A stretch of DNA of 64,000 nt, from NCBI GenBank assembly GCA_030425385.1, contig JAUIAH010000002.1, positions 62,001-126,000 on the forward strand, given 5' to 3'. Position 1 is the first letter of the stretch, and each line of letters opens with the position of its first letter. Below are positions 1-7,700 of the stretch, one piece after another. The stretch is from Verrucomicrobiia bacterium (GTDB lineage: Bacteria > Verrucomicrobiota > Verrucomicrobiia > Verrucomicrobiales > DEV007). The notes below the pieces were generated by a model. The model made no database searches. It had not been told where the DNA came from and was given only the letters and a program-made list of their open reading frames with translations. The position numbers were made by a program, and so were the translations under genes.

Positions 1-2
1 TC

Positions 3-800
3 GAAGATGCCGACGCAGCGATCGCCTATGTTCGTAGCATGGATCGGAATGTCGAACTCTTCACCGCTGGCATTGTGCAAGGATTGATGACCAAAGGCCT
101 CGACGACGCCGTCGCCTTCATCGGCACGCTCCCAGAAAGTCAGCGCAAGATGCGGGCACACTATATGGTCGGCGTGGCAGATGAAATGTTAGAACAGGGA
201 ACGAGGGCTGCTGCTGCATGGGCCGTGACTTTGGAGAATGCTAGCCTCAGGGAAGGGGCGATGAGCCGTGTGGCCATGACCTATGCTCATGAGAATCTCG
301 ACGCAGCGGTCGCCTGGGTGAGTGACCATGCCGACCAACCCTATGCCAAGAAAGCACTCGCCGAAGTGGCGAAAGCATGGGCCGCCAAGGATCCGCAAGC
401 CGTGATTGATTGGGCCACGGTTCTGCCAGAGGCCAATCAATCCGCCGTCTTCGAGGAGGCTTTTGACCAGTGGACCGAACAGGATCCTACCGGTGCGAGC
501 GAGTACCTTGCCACGATGTCTGACTCCGCCATGAAGGATTCCGCCCTGCAAGGATTCGCCCAGAAGTTCGCCCGCAAAGATCCTGCGGCCGCGGCGTCTT
601 GGGCCGAGATCATCCAGAGTGATCAACTCCGTATGGAGACGCTGACACGAATCGCTGATGATTGGCTGCGACACGATCGCGCCTCAGCAAAGGCCTGGCT
701 CAGTCGCGACAGCGGCCTTCCCCTCGAAACGCAGCAATCGATTCTTGAAGCCAGCGAACGCAACCCGTGGGAGCGTTCCCAAGGCCCCCGCGATCGTTGA
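3..800 (+). CDS. DPxAA-repeat protein, 5'-truncated by window edge
   Basis: The reading frame is open from the first bases of the window (residues EDADAAIAYVRS precede the first ATG at 39), so this is the C-terminal part of a longer protein. It consists of degenerate alpha-helical repeats of about 30-35 residues with the recurring core D-P-x-A-A/x-x-W-A (for example DPQAVIDWA, DPTGASEYL, DPAAAASWA, HDRASAKAWL). Proteins with this repeat are common in Verrucomicrobia and usually have an N-terminal signal or membrane anchor; their function is not established. A second member of the same family lies at 15903-17117. The gene is convergent with the phospholipid operon, with a 16-bp gap. No catalytic motif is visible; a scaffold or binding role is only a guess. 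Confidence 0.75.
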   Translation, partial: EDADAAIAYVRSMDRNVELFTAGIVQGLMTKGLDDAVAFIGTLPESQRKMRAHYMVGVADEMLEQGTRAAAAWAVTLENASLREGAMSRVAMTYAHENLDAAVAWVSDHADQPYAKKALAEVAKAWAAKDPQAVIDWATVLPEANQSAVFEEAFDQWTEQDPTGASEYLATMSDSAMKDSALQGFAQKFARKDPAAAASWAEIIQSDQLRMETLTRIADDWLRHDRASAKAWLSRDSGLPLETQQSILEASERNPWERSQGPRDR

Positions 801-816
801 GGATGCCGTAATGATG

Positions 817-1527
817 CTAGGATAAGGCACGCACCGCCGTTTCCAACTCAGCCGAAACGGCTCGCCATCCGTCACGGGTGTCGCGCTGATCGGCGAAGAA
901 GCGCGGCGGCCCAAAGGTGATTCGAATCGGGGTCGGTCGGGGGCAGCGGGCTCGTGGTGGGAAAGCCCGATGCGCCCCCTCAAGATAGGCTGGCACGACC
1001 GGAATCGTCGTCCCAGCGACAAGGCGCCCGATCCCCGGCTTGAAACCTGCCATGCGCCCATCGCGGCTACGCGTGCCCTCGGGGAAGAGAATGAGGACAG
1101 AGTGTCCAGCCTCGACCCGATCTCGCAAATCGGTGAGGGCATGACCGCTGGCCCGCCGGCGCCACAATGGTAGCGCATTGAGACAGAGCGCTGCGAACCA
1201 AGCGGCGCTCGGTTTCTCAAAGAAGGTATCGCCCGCGGCGACCGGGAAAACATGGCCGTTCCAGCGCAACGGAAGCGCAGCGGCAAGGGACAGCGCGTCG
1301 AGGTGACTGGCGTGATTCGCCACGATGATGAAACGGGGATCGAGGGGCAAATGCTCGCGCCCGCAGACGTGCAGCCGATGCGCGAGGCGAAGATAGCCCC
1401 GAACGAGTATCCACCACGGAAGGCTGACTAACGCACCCACAAGGCCCGTCTCGCGACGCGTGCACATCGGTCGCTGCCCTGGAGCAACATCCCGATCCTT
1501 GGCACCCGTGTAGTCCCAACGCTCCAT
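817..1527 (-). CDS. 1-acyl-sn-glycerol-3-phosphate acyltransferase family protein (PlsC-like)
   Basis: Predicted acyltransferase of the PlsC/LPLAT family, which transfers an acyl chain to lysophosphatidic acid or a related lysophospholipid at the inner membrane. The H-x4-D catalytic motif is present as NHASHLD (His72, Asp77) and the substrate-binding block as FPEGTRS (148-154), followed by a KPGIGRL region. A hydrophobic stretch near residues 29-50 would place it at the membrane. Length 236 aa is normal for the family. It is the last gene of a three-gene minus-strand operon after cdsA (3-bp gap) and a CDP-alcohol phosphatidyltransferase, so a role in glycerophospholipid synthesis is well supported; the exact acceptor is unknown. 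The N-terminal 20 residues look unlike the family, so Met21 could be the real start. Confidence 0.85.
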   Translation of the reverse strand: MERWDYTGAKDRDVAPGQRPMCTRRETGLVGALVSLPWWILVRGYLRLAHRLHVCGREHLPLDPRFIIVANHASHLDALSLAAALPLRWNGHVFPVAAGDTFFEKPSAAWFAALCLNALPLWRRRASGHALTDLRDRVEAGHSVLILFPEGTRSRDGRMAGFKPGIGRLVAGTTIPVVPAYLEGAHRAFPPRARCPRPTPIRITFGPPRFFADQRDTRDGWRAVSAELETAVRALS

Positions 1528-1530
1528 GCA

Positions 1531-2565
1531 CTACCCCGTGAAGATTCGCACAGGCTGATCCAACCCAAAGCCCCGGAAATACCCGACATAGTGAAAGTAA
1601 GCCGGAGCAGCCAGAAGGAGACTATCAAAGCGATCAAGCAGCCCTCCATGGCCCGGCAAAGTATTTCCAATGTCCTTGATCCCAAGATCGCGCTTGATGG
1701 ATGACAACATGAGATCGCCAAACTGGCCCGAAAGACTGATGACAAGCCCCAACCCTAACAAGGCGGGCATCTTTCCCAGCGCCGTGCCAGAGAAGACCCA
1801 TTGCCCTAGCATGACGACGAGGCCTGTCGTCATCACCATCGCGCCAAGAGCACCTCCCACCGTTTTCCCAGGACTTGTGCGCGGTGCCAGTTTGCGTCTT
1901 CCTATCAGTTTCCCACTAAGATAGGCAAAGATGTCATTCATCTCCACGGTGACTAGCAAGAGCAGGAGAATGGGCCGATAATCGCGATCATTGGCCAGAT
2001 AGCTTAGGTGTCCTAGACAGAATCCAAAGAGGAGAAAGGCGAAGAGCCCAAGGGCCGTTCGTTGAATGTAGCCTTCCGGTTGATCGACCACCGTGCTGAC
2101 GGCGCACAACACCACTACGCCAAGAGCGGGCAAGGCCACGAAGAACCCATACCAATGATCCACAGAGGCAAAGGATAGTGCGAGGATCCCTATCACCACT
2201 ACCAAGCTCGTGACGTGATGCCGAAAGAGCCCCGTGGCGAAAGCATACTCGCGGTAACAGAGAATGCTCAGCATGAGCACGCCGACCATCGTCCATGCCG
2301 CTCCCGCCAAGATCGGCAGAAAGAGCAAAGGAACCAGCCAAGCCCAAGTAACGGTTCGGGCCACTAACTCGCGATAGGTTTCGGCAGACAAACGCCCCCA
2401 CTTTCCCAGGGCGAAGATGAGCAAGAAAGCAATGACGAGCAATGCCGCCGCAACGCTCACTATCCAGCGCGTGACGGGATGATCGAAGGCCGACTCATAG
2501 CCAAAGAGCCGGTTCATGGTCAGTGCATCAAGAGACATGGGCATCTTGTAAGAGTCGTTGGGCAA
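1531..2565 (-). CDS. cdsA: phosphatidate cytidylyltransferase-like protein (CdsA family)
   Basis: Multi-pass membrane enzyme of the CdsA family, expected to make CDP-diacylglycerol from phosphatidate and CTP. The C-terminal family signature is complete: S-x-x-K-R-D-x-G-x-K-D-x-G-x-x-L-P-G-H-G-G-x-L-D-R-x-D, preceded by the SPGKTVGG block. At least seven hydrophobic helices are visible. At 344 aa it is longer than the classical enzyme (about 270-285) because of an extra N-terminal membrane region. The annotated ATG overlaps the end of the upstream gene by 38 bp; in-frame Met codons at residues 8, 10 and 17 could be used instead. The neighbours (CDP-alcohol phosphatidyltransferase upstream, PlsC downstream) match an accessory phospholipid-synthesis cluster of the ynbAB type, so this may be a second, specialised CdsA rather than the housekeeping one. 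Confidence 0.9.
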   Translation of the reverse strand: MPNDSYKMPMSLDALTMNRLFGYESAFDHPVTRWIVSVAAALLVIAFLLIFALGKWGRLSAETYRELVARTVTWAWLVPLLFLPILAGAAWTMVGVLMLSILCYREYAFATGLFRHHVTSLVVVIGILALSFASVDHWYGFFVALPALGVVVLCAVSTVVDQPEGYIQRTALGLFAFLLFGFCLGHLSYLANDRDYRPILLLLLVTVEMNDIFAYLSGKLIGRRKLAPRTSPGKTVGGALGAMVMTTGLVVMLGQWVFSGTALGKMPALLGLGLVISLSGQFGDLMLSSIKRDLGIKDIGNTLPGHGGLLDRFDSLLLAAPAYFHYVGYFRGFGLDQPVRIFTG

Positions 2566-3190
2566 GGCGCCAGAGGCGTCGCCCCGTCGTGAGCAGGCTC
2601 CCGACGATCACCAGCGCGAACACCCCAAACATCAACGGAGCCTGCCATGTCACCGGCCCTAACGCAGCCCCTAGAGCAGCCACCGTGACCACAAACATGC
2701 GCTGCGGTTTGGCCAATGGCCCTGAGAAATCCTGACCCTGTCCCAAGCTCGCGCCAAAGGCACGGACATAGGCCGTCAAGAGAGCACTACCACCGGCAAG
2801 CGCCCCAAGAAAGGGATCTGCATTGGCAGCGAATCCGAGCCCTATCAGAATTGCCAAGTCCGAGAATCGATCGGGTACCTCATTGAACATCTCGCCAAGC
2901 GGGGAGGCCTTGCCAGTCTTCACTGCCACCATCCCATCCAGGAGATTGGCCAGGAGACGCCCCTGCACCAGGCACGCACCCAGCCCCCAACAAACGCGCT
3001 GCGCCCCACCTTCTACCCACGCAGTCGCTGCCAAGAATCCACCCGCCGCCAAGGCGGAGACCATTCCGAGAAGCGAGATCGCATTGGGCGATAGCCCCAG
3101 GGACACCACTCGATCCGTCGCCCAACCAGCCAAACGTGACCCCCGCGATCTCAGAGGGCGGCGATTGGTTTCATCCACTTGGTAGGCCAT
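2528..3190 (-). CDS. CDP-alcohol phosphatidyltransferase family protein with variant active-site motif
   Basis: Membrane protein of the CDP-alcohol phosphatidyltransferase family, which joins a phosphatidyl group from CDP-diacylglycerol to an alcohol. The family motif D-x2-D-G-x2-A-R-x8-G-x3-D-x3-D can be laid out exactly on residues 82-107, but reads N82-LL-D85-G-MV-A-V90-x8-G99-x3-N103-x3-D107. The first and third aspartates are therefore Asn and the Arg is Val. The rest of the domain (several hydrophobic helices, conserved spacing) is intact and the 220-aa length is normal. I believe this NLLDG variant recurs in YnbA-like proteins that sit beside CdsA- and PlsC-like genes, but cannot check it. 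First gene of the operon; its end overlaps cdsA by 38 bp. Substrate alcohol unknown. Confidence 0.82.
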   Translation of the reverse strand: MAYQVDETNRRPLRSRGSRLAGWATDRVVSLGLSPNAISLLGMVSALAAGGFLAATAWVEGGAQRVCWGLGACLVQGRLLANLLDGMVAVKTGKASPLGEMFNEVPDRFSDLAILIGLGFAANADPFLGALAGGSALLTAYVRAFGASLGQGQDFSGPLAKPQRMFVVTVAALGAALGPVTWQAPLMFGVFALVIVGSLLTTGRRLWRLAQRLLQDAHVS

Positions 3191-3300
3191 CAGCGATGGT
3201 TTCTACCGCAGACGATGTCATGTTTCGACACTTTCTTCTCATTTCCCGCTAACACCCGTGGGAAAATCTCATGGTAACCTCGTACATACGTTTACCGAAT

Positions 3301-4737
3301 ATGAGATACCTTTCCTCCCGCTTACTCGCTCTCGCCTGGATGCTTCCAGCGGCCTTGTGGGCGCAGTTCGACGACTTCGAATTCGCCGACGACACGCCGA
3401 CGTCGGTCACGATGACCTTCACCGCTCCTTCCGGCACCACCTTGGCAGAACTGGCGCTCGAGAGCAGGCTCCACCTCGTTGAGGGCCAATGGCTTCCAGA
3501 CACGCAGGCGGTCTTCATGGAGCTGGGGAACGATCGCTTTTCCGTGACCACCATCCGCGCTGAGAGCGATGTGCGCACGTTCTATCGTGTGTTGCGAAAC
3601 GGGGAAGTCATCACAGCCACCCTGGGAGAGCCTAGCGATCCCGACGCTCCCGTGATCCTCGGGGAGGGCACGTCATCTGGAATCCCCGTCTCTTTCAGTG
3701 CTCCTTTCACGGGATCCTTGACGTATGAAGTGGGATTCTCGGACGGCGCACCCTTCCCTTTCTCCATCGATCTCACCGATGCCACGCAAGCCTTCTTGCC
3801 GATCTCCATCGGTGACGACGCTGTCATCACGGGCGATCGCTATCTCAAGGTCACGATTCTCCCAGGACAAGTAGGGGGTGGCAGCGGATCCATCTCGCTG
3901 ACAGACAATGACGAGATCTGGGATGGGGTCATCGTTCCTCAAGATGGTGGTGAACTGACCTTCTGCATGGAGAGGATTCGTCTTAACGGGGAAGATCGCC
4001 TTCGCCTGGTGAATCCCAATGGGACTAACTTCATGCCCAAAGGCATTGGCCCAGAACTCGTCGCCCCAACCTTCACTGACAGTGTCATTGATGTGACCCT
4101 GCAAAGCGCGCCCCTGCCGGCGACGGACGCGCCGCTTGGAGCCACCACATTCTACCGCATCCATCTGAACGGAAACGTCCGTGCGGGAAGCAATGGCCAT
4201 TTGTTCGACGGCGCTGAACTTGGCGACGCTAGGTTAGAGCGCATCATTGGCTTGGGTGACGATATCGAGCCGAATGACACTTTCGCCAACTCAGCTCCTC
4301 TCGGCAATCTGCAACCTAGCGGCTCGATTGTACGCTACCTGGAGATCGCCAACAACAGTGACCAGGATTACTTCACCATCACGAGCATCGGAGCAACGAC
4401 ACCGACCATTCGCATTGAATTCACCCATGCAGAGGGCGATCTCGATCTCGTGCTCTTCGATAGTAGTGGCACCCAAATGGGAATCTCAAACGGTATTGTC
4501 GACTTTGAACAACTCTCCACGCCCCTCACCAATGGTGAAACCCTCACCATCCAGGTGTTTGGGTTCAATGGTGCCTCCAACGCCTATCGCTTACTCATCG
4601 GAGACGGCAGCGCTCCATCCGCTCCGGATCTCTCGCACTTATCGACATCACGTCCTGCACGCTTCTCGCTCATCAGGCGTCCAAATGCCGTGGCGGAATC
4701 GGACCGTCAGGCTCCGTTGTTCGACCCCGCTCCCTAA
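3301..4737 (+). CDS. exported protein with pre-peptidase C-terminal (PPC) domain
   Basis: Start chosen at the ATG at 3301 rather than the earlier in-frame ATG at 3271, because it gives a clean signal peptide (MRYLSSRLLALAWMLPAALWA, then QFDDFE). The mature protein is acidic and beta-rich. Near the C-terminus the segment from DIEPNDTFANSAPLG through DQDYF to the GDLDLVLFDSSG and AYRLLI blocks is a clear bacterial pre-peptidase C-terminal domain, a beta-sandwich usually found on secreted enzymes. No protease or other catalytic domain is recognisable in the first 330 residues, so the function is unknown. It is followed 23 bp downstream by another exported protein on the same strand, which suggests co-expression. 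Confidence 0.75.
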   Translation: MRYLSSRLLALAWMLPAALWAQFDDFEFADDTPTSVTMTFTAPSGTTLAELALESRLHLVEGQWLPDTQAVFMELGNDRFSVTTIRAESDVRTFYRVLRNGEVITATLGEPSDPDAPVILGEGTSSGIPVSFSAPFTGSLTYEVGFSDGAPFPFSIDLTDATQAFLPISIGDDAVITGDRYLKVTILPGQVGGGSGSISLTDNDEIWDGVIVPQDGGELTFCMERIRLNGEDRLRLVNPNGTNFMPKGIGPELVAPTFTDSVIDVTLQSAPLPATDAPLGATTFYRIHLNGNVRAGSNGHLFDGAELGDARLERIIGLGDDIEPNDTFANSAPLGNLQPSGSIVRYLEIANNSDQDYFTITSIGATTPTIRIEFTHAEGDLDLVLFDSSGTQMGISNGIVDFEQLSTPLTNGETLTIQVFGFNGASNAYRLLIGDGSAPSAPDLSHLSTSRPARFSLIRRPNAVAESDRQAPLFDPAP

Positions 4738-4760
4738 CTTTTGCCTTATTCCCAGTTGTC

Positions 4761-7700
4761 ATGAAGTTTCCTCAATTCCTTTCTAGCTTCCTCGCTCTGG
4801 CAGCCATTGCTTCGGCAGGTGATGGCCCCGGAGGCGTCGGGAGCACCACGGACGTGAATAGCCCGTTGCGTCTTTGGATCAAGAGCGAGTCCATGAAGGA
4901 CGGTGCTCTCCCCAATCTCACCGGACCGTCAGGCACCTTGACCAATAGTGGAGCCTCAAGCGCGCCTAACATCCATCAAGATCGTGGTCGGCGACGTGAT
5001 AGTCAGCTGCATCCCTTTGTCTTCACCTATCTTGGCATGGAGTTTGACGATCTCCCAGGGAGCACCGTGGCGATGGATCGTTTCGACAGCAGCCGCAACG
5101 GCACCTATGTCAGTGGCACGAATGGGAATCCCGTTCCAGGTGGACGCTTCTTTGGGAGCACGGCGACATCTTTCCGAGATGGCGCCCACATTGCGCTGCC
5201 TAGCATTCCCAACTTGGAAAGTCTCACCACGAACTTCCGCATCAGCGCTTGGATCAAGCCAGACGCGGTGTCCGGCAGGCAGTATTTCCTGCGGGCGGGC
5301 AGCGGTGGCTGGGGCCTAGGCTTGCAGGATGACCACGTGGTCTTCACCAATTTCGGCATCGACGATTTCATCTTTGATGACCTCTCCATCACGCCGGGCA
5401 TCTGGACGCACATCCAAGTCCAGATTACCGATGACTCCTCCAACTCCGAGAAAGACGTTGAATTGCACGTGAACGGTGATTTCCGGAATTCCAATTTCGC
5501 TAGCATTCCCGGGTCAGGTTTTCAGATAGTCGAAGGTTCCATTTCCGCATCATCGGCCACAGCACCCTACACCATCGGTGCCAGCAGCGGCGGTTTCAAT
5601 GGAAGTTTGTCAGGGCTCTACGTGCGCCAAATCGATTGGGACTTCACGAGCCAAGGCATGGTGGATTCCTCACTAAGGAACGATGCTGAGCAGGCCGATC
5701 TCATCCGCACCGCGCGCGAAGTTCCTAACAACCATCACGCGTGGGCGTCCTTTCAGGCAGATCAGGCAAACGGGCTGAGCACCAGTAGTTGGAATGCGGG
5801 CATCACCAGTGACATCACCTTGTTCACGGCTGTGCGCTACGAGGGAGATCAGTTAGGCACCACCGGAGCCGGCACGACCCTCTTGCGCAGCAGCAACGAC
5901 AATCTCGTCCTTCAGCTTCCCGATGCCAGTGGGCGCGTGAGTTGGCACGCTGGCAGTGCTTTGAATCCAGGCAGTTATGAGACGGGCAGCGCGCCGCTCC
6001 GAACCCCTTTCAATCACTCGGGAGAGGTAGGCGCTCGCGAGTTCCGCCTCTGGAGTTTCACTCAAGGCTTCAGCGGTGGCCAGCGCATCTTGGAGAATGG
6101 GGTGCTCCTTGCGGCGCGATCCAATCAAGGGCAGACCTTCCCGATCTCCGATCTGCAATTCGGCAACTACAGTACGAGCGGCACCGCGGGCGTTTCCGCA
6201 TCCCATGACCTGTCGGAGGTCATTGTCTACAACCGGGAGTTGAATCCCGTGGAGAAACTGATTGTGGACAACTACCTCGGGGCCAAGTTCGGCCACCCCA
6301 ACGTGGCAGGAGCAGATTGGTTCTTGGGTGACGATGCGGACAAAGGCGACTTTGATAGTCATCTCATCGGCATTGCTGGCATTGCGAGCTGGACTCACGG
6401 AAGCTCCGCAGGTGGAGGTTTGGTGCTGGAGAACGTCTCCTTCATTGATCCCAACACTTCCAAGCGCCTTCTCGCAGCGCAGAAGACCGGAGGGTTGACA
6501 TGCACCGCGTTGCCTTCCGCCATCGATATGGCATGGGATCGCTGGTGGTACATGCAGCACTCTGGAGAAGGTGGGGATGTGAGGGTGCAGTTAGACTATG
6601 CGGCCACTGATCTCGTCGTTCCTCCGGCCACCGAGCATTTCTTGCTCTACAGTGCGAGCCAGGACGGTCCCTTCAGCATCGTGGCCCGCGCCACGAGCAC
6701 GCCGATGACGGTAGATTTCGGGAACCTGGAGGTCGGCACCGCACTCAAGACCGGCTATTACGCCATCGGCTACAACCGCGGCGCCATGAACGTTCTTCCT
6801 AGCAATGTCTTCGCGATCAACACCACGGAAGCTGGCGCGGACAGCGCCATTGCCACCGCCCTCACCACGATCAACAATCAAGCCAATGATGGCTCGGTTT
6901 ATCAGTTAGACTTGAGCTCCCTCGTGAAAGGAACAGCGGGCCCTCCCAATGCCTCCAATACCTTTATCGTTTCCCGATCGGCCACCTGGCCTGACATCCG
7001 TCGCAATGTCGTCATCACAGGCCCAGTCCTTTCCACGCCTGGACGCTTTGTTCTCGATGGCCAAGGCAGTGTTCAACCACTGGCGATCCACGATGGCCAA
7101 GTCGAGATCTATCACATTGCCATTAAGAATGGCCTTGCAGGTGGTGCCAGTTCCAATCGCGCAGGCTTGGGAGGCGGCCTATCTATCTTTCGAGGAGATG
7201 TGCTGCTAGAAGACTGCGTCATCCTAAACTGCGAGGCTCGGGGTTCCGATGGCTTCATCTTCGACGCTGGGCAGACGGAAACGCTCGCGCCTTCCATGGC
7301 TGGATGGAACGGAGCCTTCGGTGAGGCAGGCAATCCCAGTCGGCATGGCGTCTTTGATCCGCTCTTCTCCACGCCCTTCAGTGTCTATGACCGCGGCGAA
7401 GGTGGCGATGGCGGTTTCGGAGCTGGCGGAGGCTTCGGGAGCTATAATGCGTTCACTCTTCACCATGGAAACTTCCCGGGAATCGGCGGCTTTGGTGCGT
7501 GCGACGGCACCACTGGCGTTCGTTTCTGGCGCTCCAATCCCAAGCCTACCGACACGCGCGACCAATCTGGTGGCAGTGCGGGATTCGGCGGGGGTATCTT
7601 TCAATACCGTGGAAAGCTCCGCCTCAACCGGGTGGGACTCGAAGGCAATGCCGCCACCGGTGGAACGGGCGGGATCCGCGTCGCTGGCAGTGCCTCCACG

